Assembly (NCBI RefSeq): GCF_040436365.1
Contig: NZ_AP026369.1
Span: forward strand, 2,094,501 to 2,158,500
Reading direction: 5' to 3'
Source: Hydrogenimonas sp. SS33
Lineage (GTDB): Bacteria > Campylobacterota > Campylobacteria > Campylobacterales > Hydrogenimonadaceae
DNA: 64,000 nucleotides
Shown: positions 27,069-34,632 of the stretch, one piece after another
Layout of the letters: each line of letters starts with the position of its first letter
Numbering within the stretch: the stretch's first letter is position 1
Made by a program: the position numbers and the translations under genes
The notes under the pieces: model-generated
Seen by the model: the letters and a program-made list of their open reading frames with translations, nothing else
The model's database searches: none
What the model was told of the DNA's origin: nothing

Positions 27069-29381
27069 TCACGATTCCATTGCGTGGGTGTCGAAGCTCT
27101 TTTGCTCCGTGTCTGCGGCATTTTTGTCGAATGTCAGGGCACCTGCGCTCTCCTCCTGTTTCAAGACGATCCCCTCGGGCACCTTTTCGCTGTGCAACTG
27201 CACGGCGGTCTGCTTGTAGTTGGGCTCGAAGGATTTGGGATCGAAGAGGGACTGGGTGAGGGTGTTCACGAGCTGGGTATTGAAGTGAAACGGCACGAAG
27301 ATGGTCCCTTCGCGCACCGCCTCCGTGACCCGGACGATGACATTGTCGACTCTTCCCCTGGCGGAGCTGAGGGCAATGCGGTCGCCGCTTTGCACCTGCA
27401 GCTTCTTAGCATCCACGGGGCTGAGCTCCACCCAGGCTTCGGGGGCGAGGTCTTCGAGGATCTTGATGGTGCCGGTCTTGGTGCGGGTATGAAACTGCTC
27501 CACGGTGCGGCCGGTGTTGAGGATGAGGGGGAAGCTCTCGCAGACATCTTCGGGGAGCGGCTCCCAGTCGGTAAAGACGAATTTGGGTTTGCCCTCGGCG
27601 TTGGGGGTAGGCATCCCTTCGTAGTAGAGCCTCGGGGTCCCTTCGGGGTGCTCCTCGTTGCAGGGCCACTGGATGCCGCCCAGTTTCTCGATCTTTTCGT
27701 AGCTCATGCCGCTATAGTCACACAGACGCCCCTTGCTGACCCGCTTCCACTCTTCGAAGGCGTCTTCGGGCTCGCTCCACCCCTTGAAGAGGAGATCGTG
27801 CTTGCCTTCGAAATATTTGGAGAACTCCAGGACGATGTGAAAGTCGCTCTTGGAATCCTTGTAGTTGGGGACCGACTTCTTGGCCAGGTTGCAGCGGCGT
27901 TCGCTGTTGGTGTAGGTGCCGCTCTTTTCGCTCCAGGTCGCAGCACCAAAGAGCACGTCGGCCAGCTTGGCGGTGTCGCTCATGAAGCTGTCCTGTACCA
28001 CCAGCAGGTCGAGCTTGGCGAGGGCTTTGCGCAGGCGCGGCTGGTCGGGGTAGCTCACCAGGGGGTTGGTGGCGACGACCCAGAGGGCTTTGATCTCGCC
28101 CTTTTCGATCCCTTCGATGATCTGGGGGTAGGCGTAGCCCCTTTGGGTGGGAACCAGCTCTTCTGGGACCCCTACGATACGGGCGTATTCGGCTCTATCA
28201 AGAGGGTTTTTGAAATCCCGGTAGCCGGGGATGGAGCTGGTAAAGCCGCTCTCTCTTGTTCCCATGGCGTTGCACTGACCGGTGATGCTAAAAGGGCTGC
28301 CGCCCGGTTTGCCCAGGTTGCCCGTCATCAGGGCCAGGTTGACGATGGCGCTGACGGTGTCGGTGCCCTGGGCGGATTGGTTGACCCCCATGGTCCAGGC
28401 GCTCATGGCGGCGTCGGCTTTGGCGTAGGCGCGGGCAACCTCGTAGAGGGTCTTGACGTCGATGCCGGTGATGTGGGCCGCCTCCTGGGGCGGGTACTTC
28501 TGGATCGCCTTGATAAACTCTTTGTAATTGGCGGTTCGCTCGTTGATGAAGCGCTCGTCCATCCACCCTTGCTCCCAGATAATGTAGCAGAGCCCGTTGA
28601 TGAGCGCCAGGTCGGTGCGGGGTTTGATCGGCAGATAGATGTCGGCCATATTGGCGGTTTTGCTGTGGCGGGGATCGATGACGATGATGGTAGGCTTTTT
28701 GCCCCGCACCTGCTTGTTGCGGGCGATGTGGAGTTTGAGGATCGGGTGGTTGTCGGCGATGTTGGCGCCGATGAGCATAATCACCTCGGCGTGGCTGAAG
28801 TCCTCGTAGCAGCCCGGAGGGCCGTCGCTGCCGAAACTCTGCTTGTAACCCATGACGGCGCTGGCCATGCAGAGTGTCGTATTGCCGTCGTAGTTATTGG
28901 TCTCCAGCCCCAGTTGGACAAATTTACCCAGGGTATAGAACTCCTCGGTGAGGAGCTGCCCCGTGGAGATGACGGCGACGGACTCTTTGCCGTGCTCGGC
29001 CTGGATGGCTTTGAACTTGTCGCTGACGGTTTGAAAGGCTTCGTCCCAGCTGACCTGCTCGAAGCCGCCGCCCCGCTTGATCATCGCACCGGGCAGGCGG
29101 GTGGGAGCACGCACCATCTCATGCTCGCTAAGCCCCTTGGGGCAAAGCGTCCCCCGGTTGACGGGATGGTCCGGATCGCCTTTGACATAGACCGGATCAC
29201 CGTTTTTGACTCCGATATAGAGCCCGCAGCCTACGCCGCAGTAGCCGCAAGTCGAGCGCACCCACTTCTCGGGGGCTTTGGATTTGGCCACCTTGCCGAA
29301 GAAGGGGTCGTCGACGAGGGCGTATTTCTCCTCCTTGATGTCGAGGCCCAAAAACTCTTTCGCTTTATCAAAAATTCCCAT
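27069..29381 (-). CDS. nasA: Assimilatory nitrate reductase catalytic subunit (NarB/NasA type)
   Basis: A 770-residue molybdopterin (bis-MGD) oxidoreductase. The N-terminal 4Fe-4S motif is STCGYCGVGCGLYIG with the last ligand in GTLCPKG. The Mo-ligand cysteine is in TTLCMASAVMGY, and the dinucleotide-binding C-terminal domain (LNTGRTVEQFHTRTKTG) is complete. There is no Tat or Sec signal, so it is cytoplasmic, unlike NapA. Neighbouring siroheme nitrite reductase, NarK-type transporter and Amt/PII genes place it in nitrate assimilation. The ATG at 29381 follows AGGAG; the upstream GTG (29426) lies in a heptamer repeat. The electron donor is probably the DmsBC-like protein encoded just upstream. 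Confidence 0.88.
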   Translation of the reverse strand: MGIFDKAKEFLGLDIKEEKYALVDDPFFGKVAKSKAPEKWVRSTCGYCGVGCGLYIGVKNGDPVYVKGDPDHPVNRGTLCPKGLSEHEMVRAPTRLPGAMIKRGGGFEQVSWDEAFQTVSDKFKAIQAEHGKESVAVISTGQLLTEEFYTLGKFVQLGLETNNYDGNTTLCMASAVMGYKQSFGSDGPPGCYEDFSHAEVIMLIGANIADNHPILKLHIARNKQVRGKKPTIIVIDPRHSKTANMADIYLPIKPRTDLALINGLCYIIWEQGWMDERFINERTANYKEFIKAIQKYPPQEAAHITGIDVKTLYEVARAYAKADAAMSAWTMGVNQSAQGTDTVSAIVNLALMTGNLGKPGGSPFSITGQCNAMGTRESGFTSSIPGYRDFKNPLDRAEYARIVGVPEELVPTQRGYAYPQIIEGIEKGEIKALWVVATNPLVSYPDQPRLRKALAKLDLLVVQDSFMSDTAKLADVLFGAATWSEKSGTYTNSERRCNLAKKSVPNYKDSKSDFHIVLEFSKYFEGKHDLLFKGWSEPEDAFEEWKRVSKGRLCDYSGMSYEKIEKLGGIQWPCNEEHPEGTPRLYYEGMPTPNAEGKPKFVFTDWEPLPEDVCESFPLILNTGRTVEQFHTRTKTGTIKILEDLAPEAWVELSPVDAKKLQVQSGDRIALSSARGRVDNVIVRVTEAVREGTIFVPFHFNTQLVNTLTQSLFDPKSFEPNYKQTAVQLHSEKVPEGIVLKQEESAGALTFDKNAADTEQKSFDTHAMES

Positions 29382-29429
29382 AATGACTCCTATCTCTCTC
29401 CCAAATGACCAGTGACCAATCACCATCTT

Positions 29430-31025
29430 TCAATGCCTCTGATTCCCGGCGAAGAAGTTCCCCGCCAGACCCAGGGGGACGACCGTCGTGTAGAAAAGGC
29501 AGCGCCCCAAGAGTTCGCTGGCGGTGGCGCCCAGAAGGGCGATGCCAAGCAGCAGGGCCGCCGTCACGTCCATCCCCGCCGCCGCGAAGACGATGGCGAG
29601 CATCGGCAGGGCGATGGCGAAGAGGGCCAGGCTGAGCAGGCGCAGCCTCTTTAGCTTGCCGAAGTGCTCCTCCAGCAGCCGTTTGGTGCGGCTGAGCTGG
29701 TAATAGAGGGGGTTTGCTTTGTCCAGGTATTTGTAGAAGAGGACCTCCTCGTAAATCAGGTACATCTGCGCCATCCCCAGCATCAGGGTCGGGGCCATCA
29801 GGGCCAGGAGGCTGCGGTTTTCATTTGAGAGCGCCATCACCACCGCCACCAGCAGAAAGCCAAGGTATCCCGTGCCGAAAAAGCGCAGGGTCGTGCTCTT
29901 GCGGTTCCAGGCGGGGCGGGCGGGGATACGGTAGATCATGCTCTGGGCGTAGATGCCGTAGACGCCGAGAACGGCAATGGGAATCTCCACCAGAAGCCTG
30001 AGCCATGCCGGTGCGCCGAGGAGATAGAGCCCCGCCAGAACCGTCACACCGCCGGCGTAGGCCCCCAGAGCCGCCGCTTCCCGGCTGAGCCAGGAGGTTT
30101 TGAGGTTTTTCATGGCGGTGATGGCCAGAATGGGGCGTCCCAGGTGCAGGGCCGAAAGGGGCAGGCCGATGGCCGCCGGGGCCAGCACCGCCAACACCAT
30201 CCAAAGCGACGGGGCGGGGAGGTCGAGGCCCAGCAGGTGCAGCAGCTCGCCGAAAAAGAGGGCGACGAAGCCTCCCACACTCATCTGGGTCAGCACCGTC
30301 ATGAAGACCAGGGGAAGCTCCGGATGGGCGGGCTTGAGGATATGCTCGTCCGCCGGGCGCACCTCCTCGCCCTCGGGGAGTTCGGGGAGGGTGTAGCGGG
30401 TGGTGGGCTTGGTGATGGCCACATCGGGCAGATGGGGCGCGACCCCCTCTTTGGCCATGTCGTTGCGGATCCACTCCTCCTTGTCCACCACTTCGATCTG
30501 GATCGCCCCGGCGGGGCAGGCCTGCACGCAGGCGGGCGTCTGGCCGGCCTCCAGCTTGTCGACGCACATGTGGCACTTGGTGACGATGCCCCGCTCTTCG
30601 TGAAACACCGGCACTTCGTAGGGGCAGTTCCAGGTGCAGTACTGGCATCCGATGCAGTCTTCGTCCACATGGTAGACGATGCCGTTTTCGAGCTTGATGT
30701 AGCTCTCGGTGGGGCAGCCGTTGAGGCAGGCGGGGTCGATGCAGTGGTTGCAGCTCATGGAGTTGAAGAGCTGCAGGGTGTCGGGGAAGTGCCCCGCCTC
30801 CATCTCCCCGACCCGGCGCCACTTGATCTCGGCGGGGTTGCCGTTTTGCTCGTTGCAGGCTACTTCGCAGCAGTGGCACCCCACACAGGCGGTCATATCG
30901 AAGTGGAAGCGGTACTGCTGCCCGGGCTTCAGCTCGGGGATGTCGATGGAGTAGTTGCCGCACTGCATACCCGTGTCGGCTTTGTGTCGCAAAAAGGAGT
31001 CAATGGGGGTGGATGGCTGGCTCAT
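29430..31025 (-). CDS. Fused DmsB-DmsC-like iron-sulfur/membrane-anchor protein
   Basis: A 531-residue fusion. Residues ~35-200 hold four 4Fe-4S clusters' worth of cysteines (CVGCHCCEVAC, CNHCIDPACLNGC, CIGCQYCTWNC, CHMCVDKLEAGQTPAC) as in DmsB/NrfC-type electron-transfer subunits. Residues ~250-530 contain eight hydrophobic helices like the DmsC quinol-oxidising anchor. It is encoded immediately upstream of the nitrate reductase (48 bp gap) and downstream of nirA, so it probably carries electrons from the quinol pool to the reductase. No signal peptide precedes the Fe-S domain, so that half should face the cytoplasm, matching the cytoplasmic NasA. In the classic Dms system the halves are separate proteins. 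Confidence 0.87.
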   Translation of the reverse strand: MSQPSTPIDSFLRHKADTGMQCGNYSIDIPELKPGQQYRFHFDMTACVGCHCCEVACNEQNGNPAEIKWRRVGEMEAGHFPDTLQLFNSMSCNHCIDPACLNGCPTESYIKLENGIVYHVDEDCIGCQYCTWNCPYEVPVFHEERGIVTKCHMCVDKLEAGQTPACVQACPAGAIQIEVVDKEEWIRNDMAKEGVAPHLPDVAITKPTTRYTLPELPEGEEVRPADEHILKPAHPELPLVFMTVLTQMSVGGFVALFFGELLHLLGLDLPAPSLWMVLAVLAPAAIGLPLSALHLGRPILAITAMKNLKTSWLSREAAALGAYAGGVTVLAGLYLLGAPAWLRLLVEIPIAVLGVYGIYAQSMIYRIPARPAWNRKSTTLRFFGTGYLGFLLVAVVMALSNENRSLLALMAPTLMLGMAQMYLIYEEVLFYKYLDKANPLYYQLSRTKRLLEEHFGKLKRLRLLSLALFAIALPMLAIVFAAAGMDVTAALLLGIALLGATASELLGRCLFYTTVVPLGLAGNFFAGNQRH

Positions 31026-31055
31026 GCGATGGGTGCTCCTTTTAAAGATGTAACG

Positions 31056-31100
31056 ATTTTAACACTTTTTTAGAGGTGTGCATTGTCAAAAATTAGACAT
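31056..31100 (-). promoter_or_regulatory. Predicted promoter and shared motif upstream of the DmsBC-like gene
   Basis: On the minus strand, ATGTCTAATTTTT (31100 to 31088) lies 39 bases before a TAAAAT -10-like box (31061 to 31056). The same 13-mer is 40 bases before the narK -10 box at 33185. This points to a common regulator of nitrate assimilation and to an internal promoter between nirA and the DmsBC-like gene. Confidence 0.5.
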
Positions 31101-31117
31101 TAAATGGTGATTTTAGC

Positions 31118-33022
31118 CTATTTCTTCCACTCTCCGATGGCATGGATCACTTCCGTAAAGACTTCGTAGCGTTTGTCTGAGGGGGCGATCATTTTCATGA
31201 CAATGTCGCCCAGCCCTTTGTCGACGGAGGGGTTGTGCTTGGACGGGTGTTTGGCAGGGGTGGTTTCGATGGGATTGTAGAGATGGGTACCCTGGTAGGG
31301 GTCCGCACCGGTCAGGGTTTTGTAGATGCGGGTGCCGATTTCGAAAATCTCGTTGTGTTCGATGTTGGGTGTCCATGCTGCATCGAAATCGAGGGGTTCG
31401 TACCCGTTGGGTTGTGCCACCTCCACGTTCCAGCGGAGGATGAATTCGATGGCACCTTTGGTGTAGCGGCGGAAAACGCGGCTTTCGAACTGCTCGAAGC
31501 TCTCTCTGGGGTTCCGAAGGTTACGGTAGGCGTGCATCAACTGTGCTACGTACTCTCTGGCCCGTGTCAGGGGGACGGTTTTTAGGATGGTATAGGCCTC
31601 CTCCTGGGAAACGGTCGACTTTCCCCCCAGTTGGATATGCACGCCGTAGACCGTCTCTCCGTTCTCTTTTGCTTTGCACCCGATAAAGCCGATGTCGCCC
31701 AGTTCATGGACGCCGCACCCTTTGACACATGCCGACCAGTGCATCCGCACATTGGCGTCGTCCGGAAGGGGGGCCGCCTCTTCCAGATAGGCGGCCATTT
31801 CGATGGCGTCGGATTTGTTGGGAATGACACCGAATGGGCACAGATCGATGCCGGCGCAGGCGACCATCTGGTTGGTGTAGGCGCTGCCGCGGTTTTTGTA
31901 TCTGTCGTAGGGGGGCTGGGCGAGGAGGCCGTCGATCTTCTCTTTCGGTACGCCCAGAATGAAGAGATTCTGGGTCGTGGAGATGTTGAGCAGCCCGCTG
32001 CCGTAGGTGTCGGAGGCCCCGGCCGCCTCCATCATCGCCGTGCCGCTGAAGATGCCGGAGGGGACCACCATATGAACGGCGTAGCTTCCGTCTCTGAGGC
32101 GGATGCGGCCGTCACGCTCTTCGGTTCGGGGCTGTTTGACCAAAGTTTCGCCCGCCGGCGAAAAGTCGCGCTCCGCCACCGACTTGACGGCTTCGACGAC
32201 CGCCTCCATCCCCGCTTCCTTGATGAGAAAGTGGAGCCGGTTCTTGTTGCGGCTGTCGCGAAATCCGTAGGTTTTGTAGACATTGATCAACGCTTCGTAA
32301 AAGGGGATCAGCTCCTCTTCGGTGACGAAAATGTCGGCGGATTCGGCGATGGCCCCCACTTTGCCCCCCAGGTAGACGTTGAAGCCGACTTCTCCCGCCC
32401 TGACGGCCAGGGCGAAACAGCAGTCGTGGGCGAAGAGGTTGCAGCGGTTGGACCCGGTGCCGCCGATGGAGGTGTTGAACTTTCTGGGCAGGGCCGCCAC
32501 CCATTCGGGGTTTTTGAGCCAGAGCGACTGCATCTTTTCAATAAGCGGCGCCGTCTCGATGACACTGTCGAAGCTGAGGCCGTCCAGCGGGTCGGTGACG
32601 ATGTTTCTGAAGTTGTCCACGCCGGTCTGCCAGGTGGTGATGCCCACACTCTCCAGGGTTTCGAGAAGGGCCGGGATGTCGGCAATATCGAGGTAGCGCA
32701 GCTGCACCTGCATCCGCGTGGTGAGGTCCATAGTGTCGTTGCCGTACGTTTTGGCGACCTGCCCCAGGGTTTCGGCCTGTTTCGCCGTGAGCCTTCCGCC
32801 GGGGATACGCACCCGAAGCATGAATTTGCCGGGCGTGGCGGGACGGTCGAAAATGCCGAAACACTTCAGGAAATAGTCCATATCCTCTTTGGCGATGGAG
32901 CCGTAGCCCTCTTTGGCATAGCGCTGCAGCGCCTCCCACGCCTCTTTGTAGCTGTGGGTCTGTTTGAGCTTCTCGATCTTGTTGAGTTTGGTATGCTTGG
33001 CGGAAACGGTTTCGAGTTTCAT
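31118..33022 (-). CDS. nirA: Siroheme ferredoxin-type nitrite reductase
   Basis: A 634-residue nitrite/sulfite reductase with two ferredoxin-like half domains (GKFMLRVRIPGG near the start) and the 4Fe-4S/siroheme cysteines in CAGIDLC and ACVKGCG. The TRMQVQLRYLDI and NTSIGGTGSNRC blocks fit the nitrite branch, and the neighbours NarK and nitrate reductase support a six-electron reduction of nitrite to ammonium for assimilation. It is ~80-100 residues longer than usual; the last ~90 residues (from about LDFDAAWTPN) are an extension I do not recognise. ATG at 33022 is preferred over 33046, which lies in the repeat. The leader carries a strong hairpin. Confidence 0.9.
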   Translation of the reverse strand: MKLETVSAKHTKLNKIEKLKQTHSYKEAWEALQRYAKEGYGSIAKEDMDYFLKCFGIFDRPATPGKFMLRVRIPGGRLTAKQAETLGQVAKTYGNDTMDLTTRMQVQLRYLDIADIPALLETLESVGITTWQTGVDNFRNIVTDPLDGLSFDSVIETAPLIEKMQSLWLKNPEWVAALPRKFNTSIGGTGSNRCNLFAHDCCFALAVRAGEVGFNVYLGGKVGAIAESADIFVTEEELIPFYEALINVYKTYGFRDSRNKNRLHFLIKEAGMEAVVEAVKSVAERDFSPAGETLVKQPRTEERDGRIRLRDGSYAVHMVVPSGIFSGTAMMEAAGASDTYGSGLLNISTTQNLFILGVPKEKIDGLLAQPPYDRYKNRGSAYTNQMVACAGIDLCPFGVIPNKSDAIEMAAYLEEAAPLPDDANVRMHWSACVKGCGVHELGDIGFIGCKAKENGETVYGVHIQLGGKSTVSQEEAYTILKTVPLTRAREYVAQLMHAYRNLRNPRESFEQFESRVFRRYTKGAIEFILRWNVEVAQPNGYEPLDFDAAWTPNIEHNEIFEIGTRIYKTLTGADPYQGTHLYNPIETTPAKHPSKHNPSVDKGLGDIVMKMIAPSDKRYEVFTEVIHAIGEWKK

Positions 33023-33040
33023 GAATAACCTTTTTAAGGT

Positions 33041-33104
33041 AGTCACTGGTCATTGGCCATTGGCGATTGGGAAAACTCCCAATGACCAATGACGAATGTC
33101 CAAT
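33041..33104. repeat. Inverted pair of 7-bp tandem tracts in the nirA leader
   Basis: A left tract of CATTGGY units (33041-33071) ends in TTGGG, and a right tract of AATGACC units (33078-33104) begins CCCAATG. The inner ~14 bases pair with two mismatches around a 6-nt loop. On the minus strand it falls between a predicted -10 box (TATACT, 33124-33119) and the nirA Shine-Dalgarno, so it would form a hairpin in the nirA mRNA leader. Confidence 0.7.
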
Positions 33105-33144
33105 AATTGATTAGTCGAAGTATATTCAAAACAGCCCCAACCAT

Positions 33145-33190
33145 ATGTCTAATTTTTAATCACATAAGCGAATACAAACTGCACTATAAT
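33145..33190 (+). promoter_or_regulatory. narK promoter with shared nitrogen-assimilation motif
   Basis: The -10 box TATAAT is at 33185-33190. The motif ATGTCTAATTTTT is at 33145-33157, 40 bases before it, the same spacing as upstream of the DmsBC-like gene (39). The motif extends to AATCACAT, giving a weak dyad (TATGT and ACATA). Read on the other strand it is also upstream of the nirA -10 box at 33119-33124, so it may serve both divergent genes. Confidence 0.6.
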
Positions 33191-33222
33191 TCTGCCATCC
33201 CATCTTTCAAGGAGTTTTCTGC

Positions 33223-34500
33223 ATGAAGCTCGGTGAACTCAAAACGGCCGGCCATCTACCCACATTGATCGCGGCCTTTCTCTACTTCGACTTCAGCTTT
33301 ATGGTCTGGACCATGCTGGGGCCTCTTGCGACGGAGATCAGTCAGTCCCTTGCCGCCCACGGCTACCGCCTCGATCCCAACCAAAAGGCCACCCTGCTGG
33401 CGATCCCCATCCTCTCCGGAGCGATTCTGCGGATTCTGCTTGGATTCGGGGTCGACAAGCTCGGCGCCAAAAAGACGGCGCTGATCTCCCAGGCGGTCGT
33501 CATCGCTTCTCTTTTCTACGCCTATTTCCGCGGAGAAAGCATCACCTACAACGAGCTTCTGGCGGTCGCCTTCGGCCTCGGGTTCGCCGGTGCCTCCTTC
33601 GCCGTGGCCCTTCCCCAGGCGGGGCAGTGGTATCCGCCCCGGCTCCAGGGCCTGGTCCTGGGCCTGGCGGGGGCCGGGAACATCGGTGTGGTATTGGACT
33701 TCCTCTTCGCGCCCAAGATCGCGGAGTATTGGGGATGGCAGGCGGTTTTTCTGGTCGGCGGCATCCTCTCGACCTTCATCTTCATTCTCTATGCCGTGAT
33801 GGCCAAAGACGCTCCCGCCGACGTCTACAAGCCCAACCCAAAGAAGCTCGGTGACTACCTGAAACTCCTGCGGGACAGAGACACCTGGTGGTTCAGTCTC
33901 TTCTACGCCGTAAGCTTCGGTGGCTTCGTCGGTTTCGCCAACTACATGAAGGTCTACCTGATGAACACCTATCAGGTCGATATGAGCCAGTTCGGTCTGC
34001 AGTATCTGGGTGAGCCCAACGTCAAAGTCGTCGCCGGCTACTTCGGAGCCCTCTGTATCTTCGCCGGGGCGGTGCTTCGTCCCGTGGGCGGCGGCATCGC
34101 CGACAAACTCGGCGGCGTCAAAAGCCTCTACATCTTCTTCGGCGCCATCGTTGTGCTCGCCATCCTCAATGCGACGGTCGTCCACAGCTTCGGCCTGGCG
34201 ATCTTCATCCTTTTCCTCATCATGGCCAATCTGGGCATGGCCAACGGTGCGGTCTTCCAGCTGGTGCCCCAGCGCTTCGGCAAGGATATGGGAATCATGA
34301 CCGGGATCATCGGGTGTGCCGGCGGCCTGGGAGGTACGGCGCTCATCAAGACCCTGGGATGGTCCAAAGGGGCCTTCGACAGCTATGCCGCCGGTTTCTT
34401 CATATTCGCCGGGGTCGTTCTCATCGCCATTATCGGCATCAGCCTGGTCAAAACCCGCTGGAGAACGACCTGGGGATTGACGGCGGGCGGACGGATCTAA
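33223..34500 (+). CDS. narK: NarK-type nitrate/nitrite transporter (MFS)
   Basis: A 425-residue major-facilitator protein with 12 membrane helices. The nitrate/nitrite-porter signature is visible as GLGFAGASFAVALPQAGQWY with the following GLAGAGNIGVV, and repeated glycine-rich helix faces appear in the second half (NLGMANGAVFQLVPQRFG; GCAGGLGG). It probably imports nitrate for the divergently transcribed nitrite reductase and nitrate reductase. AAGGAG precedes the ATG by 8 bases. In this context (assimilatory enzymes, no Nar or Nap genes nearby) an import role in assimilation is favoured, though the family also exports nitrite. Confidence 0.93.
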   Translation: MKLGELKTAGHLPTLIAAFLYFDFSFMVWTMLGPLATEISQSLAAHGYRLDPNQKATLLAIPILSGAILRILLGFGVDKLGAKKTALISQAVVIASLFYAYFRGESITYNELLAVAFGLGFAGASFAVALPQAGQWYPPRLQGLVLGLAGAGNIGVVLDFLFAPKIAEYWGWQAVFLVGGILSTFIFILYAVMAKDAPADVYKPNPKKLGDYLKLLRDRDTWWFSLFYAVSFGGFVGFANYMKVYLMNTYQVDMSQFGLQYLGEPNVKVVAGYFGALCIFAGAVLRPVGGGIADKLGGVKSLYIFFGAIVVLAILNATVVHSFGLAIFILFLIMANLGMANGAVFQLVPQRFGKDMGIMTGIIGCAGGLGGTALIKTLGWSKGAFDSYAAGFFIFAGVVLIAIIGISLVKTRWRTTWGLTAGGRI

Positions 34501-34510
34501 ATCCGTCCGC

Positions 34511-34614
34511 GTCATTGGTCATTAGCGACTAGTCATTGGGAAAAATCTCATGAAAACCAACTGTTTGCATTACAATATAGCTTTCCCAATGACCAATGAC
34601 CAGTGACCAATGAC
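34511..34614. repeat. Inverted 7-bp tandem tracts flanking the kinase promoter
   Basis: The left tract GTCATTGGTCATTAGCG...AGTCATTGGGA (34511-34541) is the near complement of the right tract TCCCAATGACCAATGACC...AATGAC (34584-34614). The 42-bp loop holds a -10-like TACAAT (34571-34576). The right arm would be the 5' leader of the phosphatase-kinase mRNA, ending next to its Shine-Dalgarno. Confidence 0.7.
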
Positions 34615-34632
34615 ACGTTTCAAAGGATCTTC

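Noticed and set aside
27050-27070. GAGGGCGCC/GGCGCTCTC hairpin at the end of the nitrate reductase gene as a terminator
   Set aside because: The stem is good but overlaps the stop codon and no T-run follows on the minus strand; listed only here.
27069-29381. Periplasmic NapA as the identity of the molybdopterin enzyme
   Set aside because: There is no twin-arginine signal, the length is shorter than NapA, and napB/napC/napD are absent while assimilatory genes surround it.
24396-29408. Two 774-aa plus-strand frames opposite gyrA and the nitrate reductase
   Set aside because: They are antisense shadows of strongly conserved genes; their translations are biased in composition and show no domain.
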